Assembly (NCBI GenBank): GCA_947455205.1
Contig: CANGNF010000013.1
Span: 51,109 to 115,108, forward strand
DNA: 64,000 nucleotides
Source of the DNA: Acetobacteraceae bacterium
GTDB lineage: Bacteria; Pseudomonadota; Alphaproteobacteria; Acetobacterales; Acetobacteraceae
Direction of reading: 5' to 3'
In this document: positions 46,346 through 55,546 of the stretch, piece after piece
How the letters are laid out: each line of letters starts with the position of its first letter
How positions within the stretch are numbered: position 1 is the first letter of the stretch
Position numbers and translations under genes: made by a program
Notes under the pieces: model-generated
What the model saw: only the letters and a program-made list of their open reading frames with translations
Told to the model about the DNA's origin: nothing
The model's database searches: none

Positions 46346-47878
46346 ATGAACACCGTACCGCCATTTGCTGACTCGTCCGCCCTGGGCGAGGGCGGGCTGC
46401 TGGGCCTGTCGCAACGCCTGCCGCCCAGCAACCTGGCTGCCGAGCAGGCGCTGCTGGGCGCCCTGCTGGCCAATAACCGCGCCTATGAGCGGGTTTCCGA
46501 ATTCCTGGCGCCCGAGCACTTCGCCGACCCGGTGCATGGCCGCATCTACAAGGCCATCCAGCGCCGGGTCGAGGCCGGGCAGCTGGCCGACGTGGTCACG
46601 CTGCGGCCGGAATTCGAACATTCCGGCGGGCTGGATGAAGTTGGCGGCACCGCCTACCTGGCACAGCTGCTGGCGGCCATGGTCGGCATCATCAATGCCG
46701 GCGAATACGGCCGGCTGATCCATGACAGCTTCCTGCGCCGGCAGTTGATCGATGTGGGCGAGACGCTGGTCAACAACGCCTTCGGCGCCGACGAGGAACT
46801 GACCGACGCCAAGTCGCAGATCGAGGCGGCCGAGCAGCAGCTGTTCAACCTGGCGACCGAGGGCAACAGCGAAGGCGGCTACATCACCTTCGAGAAGGCG
46901 CTGACGGCCGCGGTGGAGAATGCCGAGCGGGCCTTCTCCACGCCGGGCGGCGTCTCCGGCCTGCCCAGCGGCCTCCGCGACTTCGACGCCAAGACCGGCG
47001 GCATGCATGGCTCCGACCTGCTGATCCTGGCGGGACGCCCGGCCATGGGCAAGACCGCGCTGGCGACCAAGATGGCGTTCGGCGCCGCCAAGGCCCTGGT
47101 GCGCCAGGCGCAGGAGGAAGGTGGGCCGAGCGCGGTGGCCAAGGGGTGCGTCGCGATCTTCTCGCTGGAAATGAGCGCGGACCAGCTGGCCACGCGCTTG
47201 CTGGCCGAGGAAAGCCGGATTTCCGGCGACCGCATCCGCCGTGGCGACATCAGCCAGCGCGACTTCGACCGCTTCGTGGAAGTGAGCCGCGAGTTGTCCA
47301 CCCTGCCGCTGGTGATCGACGACACGCCGGCGATCACCGTCTCCGCGTTGCGGACGCGCTGCCGCCGGCTGGCGCGGACGCGGGGGCTGGACCTGGTGAT
47401 CGTGGACTACCTGCAGCTGATGCGGCCGGCGGCGGGGACGCGGCCGGAAAGCCGGGTGCTGGAAATCTCCATGATCACCCAGGGGTTGAAGGCGATCGCC
47501 AAGGAACTCTCGGTTCCCGTCATCGCTCTGTCCCAGCTTTCCCGCGCGGTCGAGCAGCGCGAGGACAAGCGGCCGCAGCTGAGCGACCTGCGCGAATCGG
47601 GCTCGATCGAGCAGGACGCCGACATGGTCATGTTCGTCTACCGCGACGAATACTACCTGGGCCAGCGGGCGCCGAAGGAGATGGGCTTCGACAATGGCGC
47701 CAAGTTCGAGGAGGCCATGACCAAGTGGCAGGCCGACATGGAACGCGCACACAACAAGGCGGAGCTGATCATCGGCAAGAGCCGCCATGGCCCGACCGGG
47801 ACGATCCACCTGTTCTTCGAGGCCGACTTCACCCGCTTCGGCGACCTGGACCAGACGCATGATGGTGGCGGCTATTGA
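46346..47878 (+). CDS. dnaB: Replicative DNA helicase
   Basis: A 510-residue hexameric 5'-3' helicase that unwinds the fork. The N-terminal helical domain (about 30-140) binds primase; the RecA-like C-terminal domain shows Walker A GRPAMGKTALA (about 231-241), the FSLEMSADQLATRLL segment and the DYLQLM Walker B region. It is slightly longer than usual, with an insertion around RQAQEEGGPSAVAKG. ATG 46346 follows a G-rich ribosome binding site. It overlaps the alr start by 20 bases. Confidence 0.97.
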   Translation: MNTVPPFADSSALGEGGLLGLSQRLPPSNLAAEQALLGALLANNRAYERVSEFLAPEHFADPVHGRIYKAIQRRVEAGQLADVVTLRPEFEHSGGLDEVGGTAYLAQLLAAMVGIINAGEYGRLIHDSFLRRQLIDVGETLVNNAFGADEELTDAKSQIEAAEQQLFNLATEGNSEGGYITFEKALTAAVENAERAFSTPGGVSGLPSGLRDFDAKTGGMHGSDLLILAGRPAMGKTALATKMAFGAAKALVRQAQEEGGPSAVAKGCVAIFSLEMSADQLATRLLAEESRISGDRIRRGDISQRDFDRFVEVSRELSTLPLVIDDTPAITVSALRTRCRRLARTRGLDLVIVDYLQLMRPAAGTRPESRVLEISMITQGLKAIAKELSVPVIALSQLSRAVEQREDKRPQLSDLRESGSIEQDADMVMFVYRDEYYLGQRAPKEMGFDNGAKFEEAMTKWQADMERAHNKAELIIGKSRHGPTGTIHLFFEADFTRFGDLDQTHDGGGY

Positions 47879-48896
47879 AGCCGTCCTGAGCATCGACCTG
47901 GGCGCCATCGTCGGCAATTGGCGGCGGCTGGTGGCGGCGCATGGCGCGCCCTGCGCCGGGGTGCTGAAGGCCGACGGCTATGGCCTGGGCGCCGCGCCGG
48001 TGGGCCGGGCGCTGGCGGCGGCGGGGTGCCGGCATTTCTTCGTGGCGCACCTGGCCGAGGGGCTGGCGCTGCGGGCCGCGCTTGGCCCGGGGCCGCTGGT
48101 GGCGGTGCTGAACGGCTTCGGCGCCGGGGCGGATGGCGCCGCCGGGCTGACCCCGGTGCTGAACAGCCTGGCCGACGTGGCCGCCCACCAGGGCCGCCCC
48201 GGCATCCTGCAACTGGATACCGGCATGGCGCGGCTGGGCGTGCCGCCGGCGGAATGGGGCCAGCTGGCCGGACTGGCGCCGCTGCTGCTGATGACCCACC
48301 TGGCTTCGGCCGACCGGCCCGACCACCCGCTGAACGCCATGCAGGCCGGGCGCTTCGCCGCCGCCAGCACTGGCTTTCCCGGCGTGGCGACCAGCCTGGC
48401 GGCCTCGTCGGGCATCTTCCTCGGGCCGGGCTTCGCTTCCGACCTCGCCCGGCCGGGGGCGGCGCTGTACGGCCTGAACCCCACGCCGGGCCTGCCTAAC
48501 CCGATGCTGCCGGTGGTGCGGCTGGAGGCACCGGTGCTGCAGCTGCGCGAGATCCCGCCCGGTACCCCCGTGGGCTACGGCGCCACCTGGGTGGCCGAGC
48601 GACCCACCCGGGTTGCGACGGTTGCCGCGGGCTATGCGGATGGCTACCCTCGGGCCTTGTCGGGCAAGGCGATCGCCAGTTTCCAGGGCCAGCCCGTGCC
48701 CCTTATCGGCCGGGTGTCCATGGATCTCACCACCTTCGACGTCACCGACCTGCCGGGGCTGCGCCCTGGGGATGCGCTGACGCTGATCGGACCCGGCTGC
48801 ACGCCGGACGAGCTGGCGGAGCGCGCCGGCACCATCGGCTATGAGATCCTGACCAGCCTGGGCGCCCGCTACCGCCGCCAGTACCAGCCGGCCTGA
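47859..48896 (+). CDS. alr: Alanine racemase
   Basis: A 345-residue PLP enzyme that makes D-alanine for peptidoglycan. The PLP lysine is in GVLKADGYGLGA (about 39) and the second catalytic Tyr in GTPVGYGATW (about 241); RVSMDLTTFDVTD is also typical. Two adjacent ATGs (47859, 47862) are possible starts. It overlaps dnaB, so translation is coupled. Order dnaB-alr is common in alphaproteobacteria. Confidence 0.95.
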   Translation: MMVAAIEAVLSIDLGAIVGNWRRLVAAHGAPCAGVLKADGYGLGAAPVGRALAAAGCRHFFVAHLAEGLALRAALGPGPLVAVLNGFGAGADGAAGLTPVLNSLADVAAHQGRPGILQLDTGMARLGVPPAEWGQLAGLAPLLLMTHLASADRPDHPLNAMQAGRFAAASTGFPGVATSLAASSGIFLGPGFASDLARPGAALYGLNPTPGLPNPMLPVVRLEAPVLQLREIPPGTPVGYGATWVAERPTRVATVAAGYADGYPRALSGKAIASFQGQPVPLIGRVSMDLTTFDVTDLPGLRPGDALTLIGPGCTPDELAERAGTIGYEILTSLGARYRRQYQPA

Positions 48897-48901
48897 CCAG
48901 C

Positions 48902-49687
48902 ATGGACCTGGTGCTGAACCCCCTGGCCGCGGTGGGCCGCGGCGTGCTGGGCGCCTGCCGCACGGTGGGCAACGCCGCGCTGTTCGCGCTGGAGGCCGTG
49001 AGCCACCTGTTCCGGCCGCCCTTCTATGGCCGGCTGTTCCTGAAGGCGTTCCTGGAGATCGCCTATTTCTCCCTGCCCGTGGTGGCGCTGACGGCGGTGT
49101 TCACCGGCATGGTGCTGGTGCTGCAGAGCTACACCGGCTTCGCCCGGTTCAACGCCACCGGGGCGGTCGCCAACCTGGTGGTGCTGAGCATCACGCGGGA
49201 ACTTGGCCCGGTGCTGGCCGGCTTGATGGTGGCCGGGCGCATCTCCGCCAGCTTCGCCGCCGAGATCGGCACGATGCGGGTGACCGACCAGATCGACGCG
49301 CTGACCACGCTTTCGACCAACCCGATGAAGTACCTGGTGGCGCCGCGGCTGCTGGCCGGGGCGCTGGCCATGCCGCTGCTGGTGCTGGTGGCGGATGTGC
49401 TGGGGGTGATGGGCGGCTGGCTGATCGCCACGCTGAAGCTGGGCTTCGTCTCCTCCACCTACCTGAAGGCGACCTTCGACTTCCTGCAGTTCGACGACGT
49501 GGTCTCCGGCCTGGTGAAGGCCTCGGTCTTCGGCTTCATCGTGGCGCTGATGGGCACCTGGTGCGGCTACAACAGCAAGGGCGGCGCCCAGGGCGTGGGC
49601 GGGGCGACCACCACGGCGGTGGTGACCAGCTCCATCCTGATCCTGGCGCTGGACTATGTGCTGACCGAGATGTTCTTCGCGCAATGA
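48902..49687 (+). CDS. mlaE: ABC transporter permease MlaE
   Basis: A 261-residue inner-membrane permease of the Mla phospholipid/MCE transport system, with five to six hydrophobic segments. The family motif region VLSITRELGPVLAGLMVAGRISASFAAEIGTM is present. It starts five bases after alr and overlaps mlaF (ATGA). It helps keep outer-membrane lipid asymmetry. Confidence 0.95.
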   Translation: MDLVLNPLAAVGRGVLGACRTVGNAALFALEAVSHLFRPPFYGRLFLKAFLEIAYFSLPVVALTAVFTGMVLVLQSYTGFARFNATGAVANLVVLSITRELGPVLAGLMVAGRISASFAAEIGTMRVTDQIDALTTLSTNPMKYLVAPRLLAGALAMPLLVLVADVLGVMGGWLIATLKLGFVSSTYLKATFDFLQFDDVVSGLVKASVFGFIVALMGTWCGYNSKGGAQGVGGATTTAVVTSSILILALDYVLTEMFFAQ

Positions 49688-50583
49688 GTGGCCCGCACGA
49701 TCCGCCCCAGGGGCAACCCGCAGCGCAGCCGGAGGCGAGCACCGAAGCGGTGAATCGCCGGGCAGAAGTCCTACCCCCCAACACGACCCAGGCGAGCCTG
49801 CTGGCGGCGGCGGCCGGCGTGCCCAAGATCCGCATGCGCGGGGTGAAGAAGGCCTTTGCCGGCAAGGTGGTGCTGGACGGCGTGGACCTGGAGGTGCCGG
49901 CGCAATCCTCCATGGTCATCCTGGGCGGGTCCGGCTCGGGCAAGTCGGTCACCATCAAGTCCATCCTGGGGCTGGTGGAGCCGGATGAGGGCGTGATCGA
50001 GATCGACGGCGTCGATGTGCTGCGGCTGCCGCGGCGCGACCGCGAGGCGCTGGGCGACCGGATCGGCATGCTGTTCCAGAATGGCGCGCTGTTCGACAGC
50101 CTGCCGGTCTGGGAAAACGTCTGCTTCAAGTTGCTGGCGCAGAAGCGCATCGGCCGCGCCCAGGCGCGCGACCGCGCCGCCGAGGTGCTGGCCCAGGTCG
50201 GCCTGGCCGCCAGCGTCGGCGACCTCTCGCCGTCGGAGCTTTCCGGCGGGATGCAGAAGCGCGTGGCCCTGGCGCGGGCCATCGCGGCGCGGCCGGACAT
50301 CATCTTCTTCGATGAGCCGACCACGGGCCTCGACCCGATCATGGGCGCGGTGATCGACGGGCTGATCGTGGATTGCGTGAAGAAGCTGGGCGCGACCGCG
50401 GTGAGCATCACGCACGACATGGCCAGTGCCCGGCGCATCGGCGACCAGGCGGCGATGATCTACAAGGGCCGCATCGTCTGGGAAGGCGCGGCGGCGACGC
50501 TGGGGCATTCCGGCAACGCCATGGTGGACCAGTTCGCCAATGGCGAGCGCGAGGGGCCGATCCAGATGGAGTTGCGGCGCTAG
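49684..50583 (+). CDS. mlaF: ABC transporter ATP-binding protein MlaF
   Basis: A 299-residue ATPase with Walker A GGSGSGKS (about 80), Q-loop LFQNGALFDSLPVWEN, signature LSGGMQKR and Walker B IIFFDEPTTGLDP. It energises MlaE. The first 45 residues are an extra Pro/Ala/Gln-rich leader not usually present. ATG 49684 overlaps the mlaE stop. No mlaD or mlaC follows here. Confidence 0.95.
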   Translation: MSGPHDPPQGQPAAQPEASTEAVNRRAEVLPPNTTQASLLAAAAGVPKIRMRGVKKAFAGKVVLDGVDLEVPAQSSMVILGGSGSGKSVTIKSILGLVEPDEGVIEIDGVDVLRLPRRDREALGDRIGMLFQNGALFDSLPVWENVCFKLLAQKRIGRAQARDRAAEVLAQVGLAASVGDLSPSELSGGMQKRVALARAIAARPDIIFFDEPTTGLDPIMGAVIDGLIVDCVKKLGATAVSITHDMASARRIGDQAAMIYKGRIVWEGAAATLGHSGNAMVDQFANGEREGPIQMELRR

Positions 50584-50620
50584 AGCACTATGCGCCCTGT
50601 CGGGCGCATTTCGTGCTCTA
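50581..50620 (+). terminator. Large perfect dyad at the mlaF stop codon
   Basis: TAGAGCAC (50581-50588) pairs with GTGCTCTA (50613-50620), and inside it TGCGCCC (50591-50597) pairs with GGGCGCA (50602-50608) around a TGTC loop. The first arm includes the mlaF stop codon. The 15 paired bases would form a strong hairpin ending the alr-mlaEF transcript; no clear T-run follows, so rho-independent action is uncertain. Confidence 0.6.
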
Positions 50621-50725
50621 GGATCTTGCTCTGGCTTTCACGGCCGCGCAACGTCGCCCCCTCGTGACCCCCGAACCAGGGCGGTGACGCGCATTCTCGC
50701 CCCCTGCGGGAAGAGGGGTCGCCTG

Positions 50726-51910
50726 ATGAGCCAGGGTGCGATGATGAACGGCGCCACCGCCATGCGGCCGCCGCTGGCCGCCATGCTGGGGCTGCCCGGC
50801 CGGTTGCGCGGTGGGCTGCGGGCGGCGGTGGAGGCGGTGGAAGCGCGGCGCCGGCTGCTGCTGGCGCGGCACGGCGCCGGGCGGCTGACGGCGGAGGAGT
50901 TCCTGGCCTATGGGCTGGACCGCCCCGGCACCAGCCTGGCCGAGACGCTGCGCCATGTGGGCCGCCGCCGCGCTGTGGCCTGGCATGGCGAGAGCGTGGC
51001 CCAGGGCTGGCAGGCGCCGCTGAGCGACCGCGGGCTGTGCCGGCAACTGGCCGCCGGCGCCGGGCTGCCGGTGCCGGAACTGCTGGCGGTGCATGCGGCG
51101 GGGCCGCGCGCCTTTGCCCCGGCCGCCAACCGGTCCCCCATTGCGCTGAACGCGCTGTTGGCGGAACCCAGCCACTACCCGCTGCTGGCCGAGCCGCTGC
51201 ATGGCAGTGGCCCGCGCCTGGCGCTGCTGGCGCTGGAGGGTGGCACCACGCTGCACCTGCAGCATGGCGGCCGGCTGCCGCTGGCCCAGGGCATGGCGCT
51301 GCTGGCGCGGGGCGAGGGCTGGCTGATCCAGCGCCGGCCGCGCGCGCATGTGGCGCTGCGGGCCGCCTTCGGCCAGCACGCGCTGCCGGTGGTGCATGCG
51401 CTGGTGCTGCGGGAGCCGACCGGGCCGCGGCTGTTCAGCACCACGCTGACCCTGGACCTGCCGCCGGAGGAAGCCGAGGAACTGGTGGTGGCGCTGGACG
51501 CCGAGGGCAGCATGCGGCGCGCGGTGCGTGGCGCCGGCGCCGAGTGGCGCGGGGTGCGGCGGCACCAGGGCAGTGGCTCCCTGCTGCCCGGCCGCAAGCT
51601 GCCGTTCTGGCCGGCGACCGAGGCGCTGGTGCTGCGCGCGGCGGAGGTGTTCTCGCCCTACCCGACGCAGTGCTGGGAGGTCGCGATCACCGATGATGGG
51701 CCGGTGCTGCTGCGCTTCGCCGGGGGCGAGGCGCTGCCGCTGCACCAGCTGGCGCATGGCCGCGGGCTGCTGACGCCGGCGCTGGCCGAGCATCTGCAGC
51801 GCCATGGCTGCCGGCTGGACAGCACCCCGCAGGCGCTGCTGCATCGGCTGGGGCGGCCCTTTGGCCCGGGACGGCAGGGCAGCGCGACGGGGCTGGCCGC
51901 CACCGCTTGA
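50726..51910 (+). CDS. ATP-grasp-like protein (sugar-transfer-associated type), divergent
   Basis: A 394-residue protein without signal peptide. The N-terminal half is Arg/Leu-rich and helical. The C-terminal part has PYPTQCWEVAITDDGPVLLRFAGGEALPLHQL, like the metal-binding end of sugar-transfer-associated ATP-grasp proteins (normally D-x-A-x-T-D-G-P-x-x-x-E-x-N). Here the last acidic/Asn pair is replaced (RFAGG), so catalysis is doubtful. GAGGGG lies about seven bases before ATG 50726. The role is unknown. It sits between mlaF and radA with the next dioxygenase gene. Confidence 0.65.
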   Translation: MSQGAMMNGATAMRPPLAAMLGLPGRLRGGLRAAVEAVEARRRLLLARHGAGRLTAEEFLAYGLDRPGTSLAETLRHVGRRRAVAWHGESVAQGWQAPLSDRGLCRQLAAGAGLPVPELLAVHAAGPRAFAPAANRSPIALNALLAEPSHYPLLAEPLHGSGPRLALLALEGGTTLHLQHGGRLPLAQGMALLARGEGWLIQRRPRAHVALRAAFGQHALPVVHALVLREPTGPRLFSTTLTLDLPPEEAEELVVALDAEGSMRRAVRGAGAEWRGVRRHQGSGSLLPGRKLPFWPATEALVLRAAEVFSPYPTQCWEVAITDDGPVLLRFAGGEALPLHQLAHGRGLLTPALAEHLQRHGCRLDSTPQALLHRLGRPFGPGRQGSATGLAATA

Positions 51911-51962
51911 CCGCGTGCCGCATGCGGGCGCTACCATCCGCCGAAAGGCCGGAGGAGCCGCC

Positions 51963-52847
51963 ATGCCGCTGCACGCAACGCCGCTGCACCCCCTGTTCGC
52001 CGCCGAGGTGACGGGATTGGACCTGCGCCAGACCCCGGGGCCGGAAGTGTGCGCCGAGATCGACCGGCTGATGGACCGCTACGCGGTGCTGGTGCTGCCC
52101 GGCCAGGCGATCGACGACGACCAGCAGATGGCGTTCGGCGAGGCGCTGGGCCCGCTGGAGCAGGACCGCGCCGTGGTGGACGTGCACAAGGTGCGGCTGA
52201 AGCACCACAACATGGCGGATATCTCCAACCTGGACGTGGATGGCAGCCTGCTGGCCGTGGACGACCGACGGCGCATGTTCAACCTGGGCAACCGGCTGTG
52301 GCACAGCGACAGCAGCTTCAAGGCCACGCCGGCCAAGTATTCCATGCTGCATGGCCGGGTGGTGCCGCCGGATGGCGCGGATACCGAGTTCGCCGACATG
52401 CGCGCGGCCTGGGACGCGCTGCCGGCCTCGATGCAGGCCAGGTTGCGGCCGATGGTGGCCTGGCACAGCCTGATCTACTCGCGGGCGCTGCTCGGCTTCA
52501 CCGACTACACGGATGAGGAGCGGGTGCGCTTCGCCCCGGTGCCGCAGCGGCTGGTGCGGTTCCATCCCGGCAGCAGCCGGCATTCGCTTTACCTGTCCAG
52601 TCATATCGGCCGGATCGACGGCGTGCCGACGCCGGAAGCCATGGCCATGGTGCGCGACCTGGTGGAGCACGCGACGCAGCGGGCGTTCGTGTACGCCCAC
52701 AAGTGGCGCACGAACGACCTGGTGATCTGGGACAACCGCAGCACCATGCACCGGGCGCGGGCGTTTGAGGACACGGTGCATCGGCGCGACATGCGGCGGA
52801 CCACGCTGACCGATTGCGCGCCGACGCTGGAGCAGCGGGCGGCGTAA
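51963..52847 (+). CDS. TauD/TfdA-family Fe(II)/2-oxoglutarate dioxygenase
   Basis: A 294-residue enzyme. Iron ligands are in LWHSDSSF (HxD, about 113-115) and DNRSTMHRA (His about 262); the 2-oxoglutarate Arg is in RRDMRRTTL (about 276). It resembles the TfdA side of the family, which hydroxylates aryloxy- or alkyl-acids and so releases glyoxylate, sulphite or similar. The substrate is unknown. ATG 51963 has GGAGG upstream. No transporter is adjacent. Confidence 0.9.
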   Translation: MPLHATPLHPLFAAEVTGLDLRQTPGPEVCAEIDRLMDRYAVLVLPGQAIDDDQQMAFGEALGPLEQDRAVVDVHKVRLKHHNMADISNLDVDGSLLAVDDRRRMFNLGNRLWHSDSSFKATPAKYSMLHGRVVPPDGADTEFADMRAAWDALPASMQARLRPMVAWHSLIYSRALLGFTDYTDEERVRFAPVPQRLVRFHPGSSRHSLYLSSHIGRIDGVPTPEAMAMVRDLVEHATQRAFVYAHKWRTNDLVIWDNRSTMHRARAFEDTVHRRDMRRTTLTDCAPTLEQRAA

Positions 52848-52889
52848 ATCCCGCTGGGCAATGTTCGTGGTTTGTGCCAGTCTGACTGC

Positions 52890-54296
52890 ATGGCCAAGGA
52901 CCGAAATCGCTACGTCTGCCAAAGCTGCGGCGCCGTTGCCCCGAAGTGGCAGGGCAAGTGCGAAGCCTGCGGCGAATGGAACACCCTGGCCGAGGAAGCC
53001 GCCGCCCCGGTGCGCGGGCCCGGCCCGGCGGCCAAGGCCGGTGGCGGGCGGCGGGTGGAGTTCGTCGGCCTGGCCGGCGAGACCGAGCCGCCGCCGCGAA
53101 TTTCCACGGGCATAGCGGAGCTGGACCGGGTGCTGGGTGGCGGGTTGGTGCCGGCCAGCGCGATTTTGGTCGGCGGCGACCCGGGCATCGGCAAGTCCAC
53201 CATATTGCTGCAGGCGGCGGCGCGGGTGGCGCAATCCGGGCGGAAGGCGCTGTACATCTCGGGCGAAGAGGCCGTGGCGCAGGTGCGGCTGCGCGCCCGG
53301 CGGCTGGGGCTGGAACAGGCGCCGCTGCAACTGGCCGCCGCGACGGCGCTGCGCGACATCGCCGCCAGCCTGGAAAGCGAGACCGACGCCGCGCTGGTCA
53401 TCATCGATTCCATCCAGACGGTGTGGCTGGACGCGCTGGACAGCGCGCCGGGCACCGTGGCGCAGGTGCGGGCCTGCGCGGCGGAGTTGATCCGACTCGC
53501 AAAAACGCGTGGCTTCGCCGTGGTGCTGGTGGGGCATGTGACCAAGGAGGGCACGCTGGCCGGGCCGCGCGTGCTGGAACACATGGTCGATGCGACGCTG
53601 TACTTTGAAGGCGATCGCGGCCACCAGTTCCGCATCCTGCGCGCGGTGAAGAACCGCTTCGGCGCCACGGACGAGATCGGCGTCTTCGAGATGACCGAGC
53701 GCGGGCTGATGGAGGTGCCGAACCCCTCCGCGCTGTTCCTGGCGGAAAGGCGCGGCAACATCAGCGGCAGCGCGGTCTTCGCGGGTATCGAGGGCACCCG
53801 GCCGGTGCTGGTGGAGGTGCAGGCGCTGTTGTCGCCTTCCTCCGGCGGATCGCCGCGGCGCAGTGTGGTGGGGTGGGACAGTTCCAGGCTTTCCATGCTG
53901 CTGGCGGTGCTGGAAAGCCGCTGCGGCATGACGCTGGGGCAGAACGACGTCTACCTGAACATCGCCGGTGGCCTGCGGGTGAACGAGCCGGCGGTGGACC
54001 TGGCCGTGGCCGCCGCGCTGTGCAGCGCCGCCACCGACCGGCCGACCGAGGCCAATACCGTCTATTTCGGCGAGGTGGGCCTCTCCGGCGAGGTCCGCCA
54101 GGTCAGCCAGTCCGAGGCGAGGCTGCGGGAGGCGCACAAGCTGGGCTTCGCCGCCGCCGTGCTGCCGCGGCGGGTGGCGCGCGGTGGCCGGGCACCCCTG
54201 CCGACCGATGGGCTGAAGCTGACCGAGATTGGCCACCTGGCCGACCTAGTGGCGCCGTTTGCCGAAAGCACGGTGAAGCGCAAGCCGGCGGCCTGA
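52890..54296 (+). CDS. radA: DNA repair protein RadA
   Basis: A 468-residue recombination ATPase. The zinc finger has Cys 10, 13, 24 and 27; Walker A GDPGIGKST and the RadA-specific KNRFG motif follow, then a Lon-type C-terminal domain (QNDVYLNIAGGLRVNEPAVDLAVAAAL region). It promotes branch migration in repair. ATG 52890 has no clear ribosome binding site; a start at 52872 would add six residues. Confidence 0.97.
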   Translation: MAKDRNRYVCQSCGAVAPKWQGKCEACGEWNTLAEEAAAPVRGPGPAAKAGGGRRVEFVGLAGETEPPPRISTGIAELDRVLGGGLVPASAILVGGDPGIGKSTILLQAAARVAQSGRKALYISGEEAVAQVRLRARRLGLEQAPLQLAAATALRDIAASLESETDAALVIIDSIQTVWLDALDSAPGTVAQVRACAAELIRLAKTRGFAVVLVGHVTKEGTLAGPRVLEHMVDATLYFEGDRGHQFRILRAVKNRFGATDEIGVFEMTERGLMEVPNPSALFLAERRGNISGSAVFAGIEGTRPVLVEVQALLSPSSGGSPRRSVVGWDSSRLSMLLAVLESRCGMTLGQNDVYLNIAGGLRVNEPAVDLAVAAALCSAATDRPTEANTVYFGEVGLSGEVRQVSQSEARLREAHKLGFAAAVLPRRVARGGRAPLPTDGLKLTEIGHLADLVAPFAESTVKRKPAA

Positions 54297-54322
54297 GACC
54301 GGGCGGACGTCCCGCCGGGGTC
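54297..54322 (+). terminator. Imperfect hairpin after radA
   Basis: GACC and GGTC at the ends, and GGCGG with CCGCC inside, can pair around an ACGTC loop with small bulges. It begins directly after the radA stop. No T-run follows. The rest of the 192-base gap to the Bug gene shows nothing else recognisable. Confidence 0.3.
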
Positions 54323-54488
54323 AGTCGCGCAGGGCTGGTTGGCCTCGGGCGCAGCGGGCGGCTCATGCGGGTCGGCATTCATGCCGGCCCATGCGAGGCG
54401 CGCCCCTGGCGGCAGAATCCACGCCCGGCAGCATTCCCGCCGCCCGCTTTGCGCTATACCCGGCGGAACGATGCCGGAGGATGCCGCC

Positions 54489-55466
54489 ATGACCCTTTCC
54501 CGCCGTGCCGCGCTGGCGCTGCCCCTGCTGGCCGCCCCACGCCTGGCCCTTGCCGCCGAATTCCCCGACCGGCCGATCCGCTTCATCTGCCCCTATGCCC
54601 CCGGCGGCAACGCGGATGTGACCAGCCGCATCCTCTCGGCGCCGCTGGCGGCGGAGCTCGGCCAGCCGGTGGTGGTGGAAAACCGCGCCGGCGCCGGCGG
54701 CAGCGTCGGTGCCCTGGCGGCGGCCCGGCTGCGGCCGGACGGCTACAGCGTCATGCTCGGCTCCAACGGGCCGCTTTCGGTCAACCCGACCATCCAGCCC
54801 AATATCGGCTACGACCCGCAGAAGGACTTCTCGTTCATCGGCCTGTGCTGCCGCACGCCGCAGACCATCGTGGTGAAGAAGGGCCTGGCCCCGAAGACGC
54901 TGGCGGAGTTCATGGACTATGCCCGCGCCCGGCCGGGCCAGGTCACGGTGGGGTCCTCGGGCGTCGGCAGCACGGCGCACCTGGCGCTGGAAACCTTCAA
55001 CGCCATGACCGGCCTGCAACTGCAGCACGTGCCCTATGGCAGCGGCGGCGCCATGGCGCCGGACCTGGTGGCCGGCAACATCGACGCCGGGATCACCGAG
55101 ATCAGTACCTCCCTGCCGCTGCACCGGGACACGCAGGTGCGGATCCTGGCGCTGGCCGCCGCCCGGCGGTCCGCCCTGGCGCCGGATATCCCGACCGCCG
55201 AGGAAGCCGGCGTGCCCGGCTACCGGGAGGCCGCCTTCCTGGGCTTGGTGCTGCCCGCCAATCCGCCGGCCGAGATCGTGGCGCGCTGGCACCTGGCGCT
55301 GTCCCGCGTGCTGGCCCTGCCGGAGACGCAGCGCCGGCTGCAGGAGGTTGGCAGCGTGGTGGCGGAGCCAGCCGAGCAGAGCCCGGACGGCTTCGGGGCC
55401 TTCCTGGCCGCCGAGTTGGCGCGCACCCGCACCGCCGCCACCCGGGCCGGGCTGCGCCAGGGGTAG
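54489..55466 (+). CDS. Tripartite tricarboxylate transporter substrate-binding protein (Bug/TctC family)
   Basis: A 325-residue periplasmic receptor with a signal peptide (LSRRAALALPLLAAPRLALA), then FPDRPIRFICPYAPGGNADV and VVENRAGAGGSVGALAAA. ATG 54489 has GGAGG eight bases upstream and is preferred over the ATG at 54471. It separates radA from cvpA, genes that are usually neighbours in related bacteria, so it is probably an insertion. Confidence 0.93.
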   Translation: MTLSRRAALALPLLAAPRLALAAEFPDRPIRFICPYAPGGNADVTSRILSAPLAAELGQPVVVENRAGAGGSVGALAAARLRPDGYSVMLGSNGPLSVNPTIQPNIGYDPQKDFSFIGLCCRTPQTIVVKKGLAPKTLAEFMDYARARPGQVTVGSSGVGSTAHLALETFNAMTGLQLQHVPYGSGGAMAPDLVAGNIDAGITEISTSLPLHRDTQVRILALAAARRSALAPDIPTAEEAGVPGYREAAFLGLVLPANPPAEIVARWHLALSRVLALPETQRRLQEVGSVVAEPAEQSPDGFGAFLAAELARTRTAATRAGLRQG

Positions 55467-55546
55467 CGGCATCGCCAGCGGCATCGCCGGCCGGTCAGCG
55501 GAAGCGGGAGTGACTCCCCCCTACCCCGCCGCTATACCGCCGGCCG

